A stretch of DNA of 64,000 nucleotides from Vitrella brassicaformis (taxonomy: Eukaryota > Sar > Vitrellaceae). Shown one piece after another: positions 12,606-23,639 of the stretch. The stretch lies in the NCBI GenBank assembly GCA_001179505.1, contig CDMY01000488.1, forward strand, positions 1 to 64,000, written 5' to 3'. Both the position numbers and the translations under genes were made by a program. Within the stretch, counting starts at the first letter, position 1. Each line of letters begins with the position of its first letter. The notes beneath the pieces are model-generated. The model had not been told where the DNA came from. It was given only the letters and a program-made list of their open reading frames with translations, and made no database searches.

Positions 12606-12873
12606 TGTGCTTTCCTTGCCGAAAAACGTCAGGAACGCCACGACAGGGGACAGCAGGCTGACCTGCTAGCAGCTCATCCTAAGCCGCCTTGTGCAAGATG
12701 CCATAGCGCAGTTTGATGCGCTTTGTAGCTCGCACGAGAGGCGATCGCCGCGAGAATCCTCCGCCCTCTGATCCGCCTTTGATTAGCACGGCAATGACAG
12801 ATCCTGACCATCTGCAGCAAGATCCAAATCAGCTGTGGTCTACCGCGGCCCTTGACGATGGTTCGTTGGTTGG

Positions 12874-15424
12874 ATGAGTCAAGCTGACTTGGTGCCTGCA
12901 CGCGGTGCTCCGGCTTCCCCCTTTGCAGCCCCATATGCTCCCTCTCTCCCGCCGCCAGCACCAGCATCGGGCATTCATCGTGGCGGCGCAGCTGATGGGG
13001 CGGCCATTGTTGATCAGCAGCAGCCCTTCTCTCTGGGTCCTTTCCAAGGCGGCATGATGGGCCACTATGGGCAGTCATCGCCACCCACACCCAGCTGTCC
13101 TCCGCTATCGGTGTCGGCCACGCGAGTAGGTGTGAGCGGCCCTGTTGGGGTAGGCCTTCCTGCATCCCACATCCCCTTGCGGCCTCCCAGCCTCCCGGCC
13201 CTTTGTTTGTTACCCTGCTGGCGTCCGTGGCTATGGCGTCGCACCACAGCACCCATCGATGCCGCTGACGACCAGCGCCACCGCACACCGACGGGCGATG
13301 AACGTGGTAGTGTCGCCTTGGCCTTCACCTGGCGGCGGGATAGCAGGCTACCGCCCGACTGCCATCGTCAGTCGCCGCGCAACCGGCTCCATGCGGCCGA
13401 TATCGGAGCATCAAAGCGGTGTCAAAGGCGTCAGCTTCAACAAGTGCAAAAACTCATGGACGGCCACCTGGCGTGAAAGCGGCGTCAATAGGGCAAAGAA
13501 GTTCTCGGTGACGAGGCATGGCTATGAGGGCGCCAAGACAGCCGCCATCGCACATAGGCGGGAGATGGAGCGATTGCACTACTACGACAAGCAGCGTGGC
13601 AGGCTTTTGCCGATCCCTCCTGCCGAGCCCCATCGTCAGGCCGCTGTGGATGACCACAGCGGCCCCCAGGAGGAGACCGACACAAGAGACGGCGGCGCGG
13701 GCCCTCATGAGACCAGGGCTGGTGGGCAGCCAGCCGGCGAGTCGGCCGCTGACATGGATAGCAGCAGCAGGGTGGAGGACATCATCCTGACGAAGCTGCT
13801 GGAGGGCGTGCGTGCGACTGATCCTCAGAGTGGCGGTCGGTATGAGATCGCCACAGTGACGGTGGCCGGCCGGCAGACAAAGGCAATCCGGTGGCGGCCG
13901 ACGGGTTAGAGGAGAGAACATAGGGCAAGGAAGGGCAAGATTGATCTGCCTGTGTGTCTGCTGATCAGATGTCTGTGTAGCGTCTGACCGGCGTGATGTC
14001 CACGACCAAGGTAATGGACACCCAGCTGGCTCAGCCAGGATGCGCCACTTCACCCATCGTCTCGGCTGTCCGCCTGTGTGCCATTCAGGATTGGCTGATC
14101 CTCCGAAGCGCCATCTGCCAAGCAGCCCCCCTGTCAGCCCCTGCAGTGGCCGAGACCCATCGCCGGACGGCAGCCGCTCTCCGAAGAGGCGGCGGACAGA
14201 GCCACTACAGCACGACTCGCATCATGAAGGACGACAATTGGGCGAGACGACCAAGACGGTCGTCACCAGACGTGGTCCGACGCACACCTCCGACGTACCA
14301 GGGGTCTGTTGGCATGCAGTGAGCCGATCGTGGTCAGCCTCATGGGTCGAGAAGGGCGACAAGAGGCAGAGACAGCGATTGTTCAGCGCTCGTAGCTATG
14401 GATTCGACAAGGCCAAGGCGCGCATGACGCCGCCTATCACCACTAACGCCCCAAAAGAACTCTGGGTGTGTCGTTCGTGTGTGTGTGTGTGTGTGTTGTC
14501 CACTCAGGCGTTGGCCGAGCAGCACCGCCGCGAAATGGAAGACCACACCAAGGGCACTGTCATCACCAAATCCGGTGAGGAACACAAGAAAGGAATTCAA
14601 ACACCATGACCTTCGTGTGGTCCCGCCAATTGCAGACCACCAGTCGGATGTGACGGGGGTAAATTGGCATGAGGATAAGCAGGCCTGGAGGGCAACATGG
14701 TACGAGAAGGGCGACCCGAAGCGGAAATGGAAGCTCTTCTCCGTCAGAGACCATGGTTTCGACAGGGCCAAGGTGCGCACAACGTTGCCCATTCCCTCTG
14801 TCTCTCTCTGAGTGTCTCACATGTGTGCCTCCGTCCGTCAGGCGTTGGCCGAGGAGCATCGTCACGAGATGGAGCTCACCGGACGGGCGGCGGTCAAGAA
14901 GAGATTAGAGCAGCAGAGCGGCGTCAAGGGGGTCAGCTACCACAAGAAGCGGATTGCTTGGGTGGCGACATGGCAGGAGGGCGGCAAGCAGAAGTTCAAA
15001 TCGTTCTCTGTGCGTGAGTTGGGTATGGAGGGCGCTAAGAAGGCCGCCATAGCACACAGGCGGGAGATGGAGAGACAGCATTACACATTCAAAGACAGGG
15101 GACAGGCCGGTAGGCGAGACAAGGCTGGCGTCCACCGTGATCCATCCTTATGACTGTCTCTCTGTCTGTCTGGGTGTGTGTATGTCACTGTTGCCGTCAG
15201 CAGGTCTCTCTTCGCCGCGTGACGACCAAGCGACTTCACCATCCCGCAATGCTCTAGCTGAGTCATCCACAGTATCGCCAGCCGACCTCAGTTTCCCTTT
15301 TTGCGCTGTGTTGATGGCGAAGGCCGTGACGGCTCCCCAGACCACCGGCCCCCTCCCCAGCACCAGCACGACTCAGACGGCTGCAGCCTCGCCGCTGATT
15401 GACACATTTGGCCTGGGGCACTGA
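12874..15424 (+). CDS. Multi-AP2-domain protein, direct copy 1 (four AP2 domains, frameshifted N-terminus)
   Basis: Exons: 12874-13904, 13981-14010, 14089-14417, 14508-14574, 14636-14772, 14842-15109, 15201-15424. The Pro/Ala-rich N-terminus is followed by AP2-1 (HQSGVKGVSFNKCKNSW...), the conserved 'GGRYEIATVTVAG' module, a basic PKRRR linker, AP2-2 (split by an intron after FDKAK), AP2-3 (HQSDVTGVNW, split in the same place) and AP2-4 (QQSGVKGVSYHKK). The likely role is DNA binding and transcription control. Compared with the copy at 23974, a 4-base insertion near 13210 throws the N-terminal 110 residues out of frame. An ATG at 13259 still opens the frame that holds all AP2 domains. The intron after 14417 has a GC donor where the other copy has GT. 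AP2-3, with its two flanking introns, is absent from the other copy. Confidence 0.65.
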
Positions 15425-15433
15425 CTGACCGGT

Positions 15434-15692
15434 GTGGCCACTGAGGGATGGATGGATGGATGGAGGGAGGGAGGGGGACATTCATGCGATGACATGCGGC
15501 CGCAGCCAGGTGAGCACGACAAAGCGCACGATAGATACCCTCACAACAGTAGTGATGTGTGTGTGTGTGTCAGGATTGATCTTTACTGCGACGAGTTGGC
15601 GACACACGGCTTCTGTGGCGAGGGTTTATTCCTACTCGAGACTTGACGAGAGCGACAGCACAGCTCCCAAGGCGATCATGGTCCCTTTATGA
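15434..15692 (+). other. Conserved small spliced open frame downstream of the AP2 gene
   Basis: An open frame starting at an ATG near 15434, with a possible intron (donor at about 15510, acceptor at about 15573), ends in SYSRLDESDSTA..VPL. The same frame is preserved in the second copy at 26195-26446 despite indels. A different frame in the same exon (DELATHGFCGEGLFLLET) is also open in both. This is either a 3' UTR exon or an alternative C-terminus of the AP2 gene; coding is not shown. Confidence 0.15.
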
Positions 15693-15755
15693 GAGTGTTG
15701 GCCACTGGGCCTGTTCGCTGTGTGGTCGCGACGACGACACACAGACGACCAGCCG

Positions 15756-16316
15756 CCCCAGCCGACAAGAAGGCAGCAGGCAGGCCAGGAAGGGGAGAGC
15801 CAATGGGTCGGCGAGGGGCTGGATATGCTGAATCTGGTGTGAAGGAGTCCTGATTAATGGTCACTTGTTTGTTGAGACATTGCGAGGGCAGGGCGACAAT
15901 GTCGATGCATGATGAGATCCTTGCGTTTGTGAAGACGTCTGTGTATGTGATCATGTGGTGTGTCTTCAAGCATTCTTGCAGTGTCGTTTGTCGCATTGAT
16001 GCTCACACCAGTTCAACTCTCGTTGCATGTCAGCATGCCTCGACAATGTCTTATAAACGACTGTTTGCTGGATGCCTGCAGCTGTGCGGCATGCACCGCT
16101 AGCCGGCGAAATACGTAAACGGTGCGTACACTTGACCGATCGGCATGGATTCATGAACTCATGAGCACCCGACCGTGTTGTCTCCATCGACCATGCAGTC
16201 AGTGAGTCGAGTGGATCGGCAGAACGGCGCATGAGGCACCCCACCGCACAGCCCAACCCCCCCACCATCCCCCCCAACCCCCAAACCCCTGGCTATTTGC
16301 AATGGCGGTGTCTCAC
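15756..16316. other. Intergenic region, no feature seen
   Basis: This spacer lies between the 3' ends of two convergent AP2 genes. It includes a C-rich run near 16255-16295. No open frame with splice signals or domain content is visible. Confidence 0.5.
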
Positions 16317-19300
16317 TCATGAGCCTTTCGTCGCTGCCTTATCTTTGAATGTGTAGTGCCTCTCCTCCATCGCACGGTGGTGGGCTATCGCCGCCTGCTT
16401 GGCGCCCTCATACCCCAGCTGACGCACAGAGAACAGCTGAACCTTCTGCTTGCCGTCCACCTGCCAGCTGGCCATCCATGAGTTGCTGCCCTTGTGATAG
16501 CTGACGCCCCTGACGCCGCTCTGGTGCGCCGATCTCTTCCTGACCACCGCCCGTCCGGTGCGCTCCATTTCACGGCGATGCTCCTCGGCCAATGCCTGAC
16601 GGACGGAGGCACACACATGGGACACTCGCAGAGAGAGACAGAGGGAATGGGTGGCCTCCTGCGCACCTTGGCTCCGTCGAATCCATGGTCTTTGACGTAG
16701 AAGAGCTTTTGCTTCTGCTTCGGGTCGCCCTTCTCGTACCAGAACGCCATCCAACGCTGCTGTTTCTCATGCCACGCCACTCCCGTCACATCCGACTGGT
16801 GCTCTGAAATAATGGGACACACACACCTGATGGAGGCTCTGGTCGCCTTGAATTCGCTTCTTCTCACCTGATTTGGTGATGACGGTGGCCCTGGTGCTGG
16901 TGTTCTCGTCTGTGTCGGGGGCCCACTGGGGATTGGACGCATAGACGGGCGACGGCACATCACCGGCAGACACCAACGCACCATCCCTCAGATTGGCTGC
17001 CTTGGGCCTTTGCCGTGGTTCTGGAGATGATGAGCTGCTGCCGTCATTGTGGTCGTCACAGCTGTCAGACCGACGCGCCGCCCGAGCCACGCTCTTTCTC
17101 TGCCGGCCACCGCGGTCCTCTGTTGCGTCGCCTTCTCGACGCCCAGGGGGGCGGCCCGGGAGGCGGGGAAAGCTGGACCGGGGAAAGCGGGACGGGGGAG
17201 AGGGGTCGAGGAAAGGGTCGTGGCTGGGTCTCTTGGTGCGCTTGCGACGCTGCGGGGGTGGGCTGCAGCCGAATTGCCCCTCACGCATCCCGCCGTCCAT
17301 CTGCCCCACCCCCTGCTGTGCTCGCTGCAGCCACGACAGATCGATGGCCATCGCCCGGCCGCCCACATGCGACCTATGGAGCGCATTGCGGTACTCAACA
17401 GCATCACGGAAGGCCGTGAAGATGGCCTCAGGGGAGGCGCCGCAGCCGACAAGGAACTGACGCAGATCGACGGTCGTCGATGCGTCGTTGTCCCAAAAGT
17501 AGGCCTCGTAACTGTAGTTGTTCCGCCATGAGATGCCGATACTGACACACACACACAGAGACAGATGCCACTGTCAACATGAGAGCGTCCATCATGCCCT
17601 TGGTCATGCTCACCCGCCTCTGTCTGACGCGTGGAAGTCGCCCGGCTGCTCGTCCCTCATCCACCGCACCAGTGCGCGAGCCAGCGCATCGCCCGTCACT
17701 TCTCCCGCCACCTGATGGCCCGCTGGGCCGCACAGCCGCTTGGGAGGGGGGCTGCGGTCAGCCGAGGCCCCACGGCCGTTATGGCCGCCATGCCCATCGA
17801 CAGAGCTGCTTGGCGTGTGGTGCTCCTCTGGGTCGGTGCACTCTGAGTGAGTTGACACAGCCAGACAGCCGGAAGAAGGCGTGGGAGGGCTGTTGACTCA
17901 ATCTGGCGTCTAAGTGGTGTCTGGCTCACCATTATTGCGGTGCGCTGCCGTCGATGCGTCGTCGTGGGGGAGGGGGAGGGGAAGTGGCTCGCTCCTCTCT
18001 TCTGTTGAAGGCAGCGGCGCCGTCATGGCCTTGGCAGTCACGCCCCTACCCGACGGCACATCCACACCTATAACCACACACACACACACACTCACACACA
18101 CACAGATGGATGGCAGCCAGTGAACGGACGAGTGAGACGCACCTGTTGGCATCCACAGAATCGCTCTCGTCTTCTGGCCGGCCACCGTCACTGTGACGAT
18201 CTCATACCGACCGCCACTCTCAGGATCGCTCGCACGCACACCCTCCAACAATATGGCCAGCGCAGCCGCATCAGACGTCGCGTCAAGCCGAGTGATGGCA
18301 GCGGCCGACTCGCCAGCCGGCCGCCCATTGCTGTCGGTCGGTTGGGTGTCATCGGCAGTGCTGCTGTGATCCATCGTGCCGTTGCGTCGCCGCTTGCTGG
18401 TGCGGATCGGTGGACGACTGTCATCATCCAGCTCGAATGACGGGGGCGGGGGGGAGGTGGCCGGCCGATACTCGTAGTGTCGTTTCTCCATCTTCCGTCT
18501 GTGAGATATGGCGGCCCGCTTGCCGCCCTCATAGCCCAGATGCCTGATGGAGAAGCTTTTCTTCTTCTGTCTGCCGCTCTCCTGCCATGTGGCCGCCCAT
18601 GCGTTGTTGCCCTTGTGGTAGAAGACGCCCCTGACGCCGCTCTGGTACTTTGACCTCTTCCTCACCGCCGCCCGTCCGGCGGTCTCCAGCTCACGACGGT
18701 GCTGCTCGGCCAACGCCTGGCGGACGGACCACAGAGGAGAGACTCAATGAGAGAGGTGGAGGTGAGAGGGAATGGGCGGCGTCATTGGCACCTTGGCTCT
18801 GTCGTAGCCATGCTCGTTGACGCAGAAGAACCTTGTCTTGTATTTCTTCTTCTCCCACCACGATGCCCTCCAGGACTGCCGCGCGCTGCACCAACTAACT
18901 CCCGCCACGTCAGACTGATCCTCTGCAGTTGGTACCACACATAATCAATCGGGTTGCGTTGGATTCGCCTCTTGGTCTCCTTACCTGACTTGGTAATGAC
19001 GGTCTTCCCCTTGCTGCCGGCCTTGCTGTCTGAGTCGGCGGCCCACCGGGGGTTAGACATACAGCTGGGCGACCACACATCGCCGGCAGAGACCGACGCA
19101 CCATCCCTCAGGTTGCCTGCCTTGGGCCTCCGTCGTGAGTGTGGGGATGACGATCGAGGGTCAACGCCAGCCACACTCGACTTGTCCCCGCGCCTGTGAC
19201 GAACCTTGCCCAGTCCGGCCTCGGACGGTGCTGCTTCTGCAGATGGTGAATCGACACATAACAACCAGGTGGACAGTGTGTCCGTACCTGATGCGTGTGG

Positions 19301-19522
19301 GGTCTGGCCTTCCGTCATGGCTTCGTTCTGCACGGTCAGCTGCCCGGCGTCCAGATACGTCACCTCAGCCGATGTGCCCCTTTCGGTAGATGCCTGGCCT
19401 CGATCTGCTGCCGATGGTTGCTCAACGGTTGGCTGCTGCATGGCCGTTCGCCCTGATGACGGCTCAAGTGGCTGGCGCGTCGCTTCACAGGCTGGATGAG
19501 GGCTCCGCGCTCCTCCGAGCAT
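16317..19522 (-). CDS. Multi-AP2-domain protein, copy I (five AP2-like domains)
   Basis: Eight exons, all phases agree: 19522-18985, 18922-18792, 18716-18143, 18067-17930, 17842-17614, 17541-16868, 16803-16667, 16595-16317. Domain order: Ser/Gln-rich N-terminus; AP2 split after YDRAK (DQSDVAGVSW); AP2 (YQSGVRGVFYHKG); the conserved module ending AILWMPTG; a basic linker; a divergent AP2-like domain (GISWRNNYSYEAYFWDN); a Pro/Arg-rich linker; AP2 split after FDGAK; and AP2 (HQSGVRGVSYHKG). The C-terminal half matches the plus-strand gene at 4399-6682 at DNA level, including introns, but its reading frame is intact. The inferred role is a sequence-specific DNA-binding regulator. The start at 19522 is the first ATG in frame; the next is 19441. 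Confidence 0.8.
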
Positions 19523-19726
19523 CAGCTGCCGAGTGACTGGCGCGCTGACCCGAGCGCAGCAATGCTGCAAGATCAGCTCGTGGAGTTTTGACGTGTGAAT
19601 CTGCGGTTTGGCTTCACAGTTGTATACACGGTACTCGCAAAGCCGTTACGCAAACGTCCAGCTCGCATGCGTGGCATTTTTCAAAGACTCCCGCTCGCTT
19701 CGGGGAACGTCGCATCGAATCAACTA
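19523..19726. promoter_or_regulatory. Divergent spacer between AP2 and BTB-TLDc genes (second pair)
   Basis: These 204 bases separate the starts of the minus-strand AP2 gene and the plus-strand BTB-TLDc gene and so hold both promoters. The stretch near 19620 (TGTATACACGGTA) is locally AT-richer than its surroundings but is not a recognised element. Confidence 0.4.
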
Positions 19727-21963
19727 ATGTCGGCCGCTACAGCAACAGCAGCAGCAGGAGCAGCAGCCGCAGCAGCAGCAGCAGCAGCAGGCGGTTCGAA
19801 GAAGCGGAAGATGAATGACGGTGATGCTGTTGACGCGGCAGGCCAGCCAGCTGATGACCACCACCCTCCCACCCCTCAGATCGGCCGCAAATCCTTTGAC
19901 CGGTCGCTGCACAAGGCCATCGCGGCCCTGCTTGCCATCAAGAACGCCGCCACGGCCGCCATCCAGCAGCTGCAGACCAAAGCCGAGGCCATCAAAGAGC
20001 TGATTGAGAGCACGGGCGGCAAGTTGGAGCTGACGGGCGGCATCGAGGGGGAGGTGGAGGTCAATGTGGGCGGCCGGGTGGTGGGTGTGTCGCGCAAGGG
20101 GCTGATGCTGGATCAGCTCCGCCGCACCTACTTCGCCCATCTGCTGCTGTACTGCGTGGACGCCCTGCCCCGCGATGAGGAGGGCCGGCCATTCCTCGAC
20201 GCAGATCCAAAGTATGTGGACTGGTGAGCGGAGGGAGGGGGAAGGGGAAGTTGGTCGTCTGTTCATCGTGTGTCTTCTCCTTTGTGTGTCAGGTTGTCTG
20301 ATGAGATCTCCATGGCTGAGTGTGCGGACGCCTCAGCTGAGGAGCACGAGATCAAGCTCGACGACACACAGAAGGAGGATCCCATATTCGCCTTCTACTA
20401 CCAGCTGTTCCTCACACACACGCCACTCGACATCGACACACAATCGCACGACGTCGACATGGACGACGGAGATAAGGAGGTGGCGGCGGAGGGGGGCGAT
20501 GAGGGTGGCAGCGGGACGGACAGCATGGGAGATCGTTTGCGTGAGTATGTGGAGGGCTACAAGGCGGCGGTGGTGGAGCTGGATGGGGCAGCGGGGCATC
20601 TGAAGGACTTCGGCAAGGCGATGGGGCCCTTCCTCCGAGCAGAGGACGGCACTGCCCACGAGGTGAAGACCGTGACCGTCCTGCGCAAGAGGGTGTCGGC
20701 CACCGAGGCGACGCTGTCGCAGTTCGGCCCCGCCAACCCCCTCTACAAGCGATTCAGGTCAGAGTTCGGCCGCCGCGCATAAGTGGAAACATGTCGTCTG
20801 TTTTGTGTCTGTGTTGTGCAGTGGTGAGATTGTTGGCGACGTACCCATCCGGCAGACCGCCGTCGAGCACTTGATGAAGGTGACACACAGCCACACAGAA
20901 GCACAAGGCAGGAAGAATCGTGTGTGGTGTTGTTTGTCGGTGGTCAGGTAGTGGATTTTGCACGAAGACTGCGGCTCGAGCATCGCCCCGGCAGTATCGT
21001 CAAGCACCCGATAGCCCGCAACATGACTCAGCTCAAGGTGAGTCCAGACAGACATGTATGTGTCGGCGTTGGCTTTCGTCATCGTCTGTGTGTGTGTGCA
21101 GAAGGATGTGGAGATGTATGGCCTCAAGATGGAGGACGTCTATCGGCCCCCGGCCCCACTGCTCAGATTCGAGGAGACGCGTGAGGTGCTGGCCATGACA
21201 GAGATACCCAACCCCTCAATCAAACTCCTCTACAGGTACGCAGAGACATCCAAATGAACTCTTTGCGACACCATCAACTCATCACCCTTTTCTCTTTGCT
21301 CTCTGTCAGTTCGACGCGTGACGGTGGTGACTTCGGCACGATGGTCGACAAGGTGGGCGACGCGAGCGGTCTGCTGTTCCTCGTCAACCACAACGAAACA
21401 CACCGATTTGGCGTTTTCGTCGACGGTCAACTCAAGCCGCCCGCCGGCTACAAGGTGCCCCACTTCTTCATTTCCATCAGCGGTGCGTACGCGAAGCCCA
21501 CCAAGATACCGATTCCCGAGGGCGACCAGAAGGTGAGGGTCGCCGGCCGTCTAGCATCCATCAAGGCACCCAATGTGGACAAGCGCGGCAAGGTGGGTGG
21601 AGGGCACACATAATTAGTGTCACTGCGATGAATGGCACTGAAGCAACTGACTGGCTGTCACATGTCATGTGTGCAGTTGTACTTGGGCCGTGGGTATCTG
21701 TGGCTCGCTTTCGGCAGCCCCGGCCCGGCAGATGACGTGCGCAGCATGTTTCAGTGGGTCAAGAAAGAGGACATGGCTGACGGCTACATCGGCCGACGCA
21801 ACGACAACGGCGACGGCACCCTGGCGGACAAATTCACATTCACCGCCAAGGAGATCGCAATCTATCACGTGAGTGCCAGGATGAGATGAGTGAGATGAGC
21901 GTCGAAGAGATGAATGAATCACTGGATGGATGTCTGTGTGATTTTCAGGTGAAGTCGGACTGA
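19727..21963 (+). CDS. BTB/KCTD-TLDc protein, copy B (complete)
   Basis: Eight exons, all phases agree: 19727-20223, 20293-20757, 20822-20879, 20948-21037, 21102-21235, 21310-21592, 21677-21868, 21949-21963. The ATG at 19727 begins MSAATATAA, leading into an alanine repeat and a KKRK basic patch (possible nuclear signal). A BTB/T1 domain follows (EVEVNVGGRVVGVSRKGL), then an acidic linker, a helical coil and a TLDc domain (STRDGGDFGTMVDKVGD, LFLVNHNETHRFGVF, SISGAYAKPTK, GSPGPADDVRSM, FTAKEIAIYHV). It is about 575 residues. BTB domains assemble oligomers or recruit cullin-3; TLDc proteins are tied to oxidative stress and V-ATPase. Pairing the two in one chain is the signature of this family. 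It is the intact reference for the truncated copy at 1-1074. Confidence 0.88.
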
Positions 21964-22523
21964 TGAGTGAGAGGAGGAGACAGTGCGACGACAGCAGCGG
22001 CAGCGGAAGACGCGGCCTTGTACAGTACACACACGACAGACCGATTCGTGTGCATTGCTTTGCACGGACAGACAGATGGGCTGATATTCATGTCTGCGTG
22101 TCTCAATTTTGATTTACAACCACCGCAGCCACACACCACCAAGTCTCTGCTCCACAGAACATGCAACACACACAACATGCAGCACCCAGCATCAAGCTGA
22201 CAGACCTGTCATAGACGGCAGCATGGATTATCTGCCCCGTGTATCCCTGTCGGCCGGCCACCAGGCCTTTAGCCGATCCACACACTCACACATACTCACA
22301 CTCACACACATACACCGCACCTACAGTACTTCACCAAAGATGCACGTTAAGAGCACCAAAGATGCACGTCGGCCGGCCACCATGCAGGCCCGTGGCCGAT
22401 CCACACACACACCCTCACACACATACACCGACCGCATCTACAGTACTTCACCAAAAATGCACACTGCGCACTCATGTACTACCACGACCCACAAGCAGCC
22501 AATCAACCCATCCCTCCCCCCTG
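21964..22523. other. Intergenic region with CA-rich tandem repeat
   Basis: No gene is supported between two convergent genes. Open frames on both strands are driven by CAC/ACA repeats. The notable content is the tandem repeat at 22245-22470, listed separately. Confidence 0.5.
22245..22470. repeat. Two-unit tandem repeat of about 120 bases
   Basis: Two adjacent units share the order CGGCCGGCCACCA, GGCC..GCCGATCCACACAC, an ACACACATACACCG tract, CTACAGTACTTCACCAAA and ATGCAC. The first starts near 22251 and the second near 22370. The units differ by small indels in the CA tracts. Confidence 0.6.
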
Positions 22524-23639
22524 CTACACATATGATTGCTCAGCAGAGGTCGCGGACGGACGGTGGCCACGAGATACAGCGGGTTTCGAGAAAAGTGACT
22601 GCACCAGACGGATTAGGACTACGAGCAAAGCGAATGCCATGGCCAGATAGAAAACCCAGATGGTCGCGTAGGAACTCGACACGGCCAACACATACAGAAA
22701 AGGCACTGCGACACAGCGCATGGTATCGCAGTACACAGTGCCCCAGGCCATGGCCAGTACAGTCGCATGCTCCCCCGATACGGCATACAATCCCAGACAC
22801 CGAGTGAACAGCACGAAAGGCAGCACCCACAGGGCCACAAAACCGATGGGGACGAGTATGTCCAGGTAATCTTCTTGGTGTTCGTAACTGTTCCAGACAA
22901 TCTCAGAGTGAAGTACGTCAAACCACGGCAGGAAATAAAGGAAACTGCTCAATAGAATCAGCTGGATGACGTGGGTCGTCAGCTGATAGCCCGCCTTGCT
23001 GTGGGGGAATCGCAGGGGTGCCAGCACAGACATCCTTTTGAAGAACGACCAGCAGCACAACACCAAGAGGACCAAACTCCCGATAGCGAGGCCGACAAGG
23101 AGGCCGATATCGGTCTCGTCCAGTGAGAAATACTGGTGGTAGTACCAGTGCGATATCGGTCCTCGATTGAGGTGTTGGGAGTAGAAAGCGAAGACCACCG
23201 GGGCCAAGAACAGCAGCTGGTGCGTCAAGATGAATGCGTACAAGTCAGTGCCCTCGACCTGAAGGCAGAAGCAAGACCAACAAGCACAGGATAGGATGAA
23301 CCATGTCGTGTATCCGTGTGCCGTGTTCCTCACCTTGGTCGGTGGCTTGCCCAGAAGAACCTTCAACCCAAAGAAGTCAAAAGGCATAACGGGAGGAGCG
23401 CACTCGGCGGCACCACCAGTGTGAGGCGCTTCCTCACTGTGCAGCCGAGGGGCCTCGGCGTCCACCACCCCAGACGGCATCGGGAAGGGGGTGCCAGACT
23501 GGCCAGCAAACTGAGGCTGTGGGGCGTGTGTGTGTTGCAGCTGTGACGACTCGTACGGCGGAGGGGCCTGCTGATGGAGCTGAGGGTAGAATCCCGCCAC
23601 GCGTCTTGGGTCTCCCGATGGCGTGTTCAGATCTGCCAT
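22524..23639 (-). CDS. Polytopic membrane protein of unknown function
   Basis: The start is ATG at 23639 (MADLNTPSGD). The first 100 residues are Pro/Gln-rich and cytoplasm-like. The rest contains about six hydrophobic segments, among them FILTHQLLFLAPVVFAF, GLLVGLAIGSLVLLVLCCW, VIQLILLSSFLYFLPW, ILVPIGFVALWVLPFVLF and IWVFYLAMAFALLVVLI. A canonical intron (GTGAGG...CTGCCTTCAG, 75 bases, about 23332-23258) is a multiple of three and stop-free, so the frame stays open whether or not it is removed. I favour removal, since unspliced it would add a Cys/Trp-rich segment. I do not recognise a family. It diverges from the AP2 gene at 23974. Confidence 0.7.
   Translation of the reverse strand: MADLNTPSGDPRRVAGFYPQLHQQAPPPYESSQLQHTHAPQPQFAGQSGTPFPMPSGVVDAEAPRLHSEEAPHTGGAAECAPPVMPFDFFGLKVLLGKPPTKVRNTAHGYTTWFILSCACWSCFCLQVEGTDLYAFILTHQLLFLAPVVFAFYSQHLNRGPISHWYYHQYFSLDETDIGLLVGLAIGSLVLLVLCCWSFFKRMSVLAPLRFPHSKAGYQLTTHVIQLILLSSFLYFLPWFDVLHSEIVWNSYEHQEDYLDILVPIGFVALWVLPFVLFTRCLGLYAVSGEHATVLAMAWGTVYCDTMRCVAVPFLYVLAVSSSYATIWVFYLAMAFALLVVLIRLVQSLFSKPAVSRGHRPSATSAEQSYV

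Larger units (their letters stand above)
12770..15755. repeat. Direct segmental duplication, copy 1 (AP2 gene)
   Basis: This segment is nearly identical over long stretches to 23873-26507 in the same orientation, including introns, the 5' flank and the 3' flank (the shared run around DELATHGFCGEG). Main differences are a 4-base insertion near 13210, an extra exon pair at 14508-14772 and a GGAT/GGAG microsatellite difference near 15450. High intron conservation implies a recent event or gene conversion. Confidence 0.85.

Noticed and set aside
22245-22470. Possible CRISPR array
   Set aside because: Only two long CA-rich units, no uniform repeats and spacers, and the DNA is eukaryotic nuclear sequence.
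22109-22807. Plus-strand open frame of about 232 codons
   Set aside because: Driven by CAC/ACA tandem repeats, then antisense to the membrane-protein gene.
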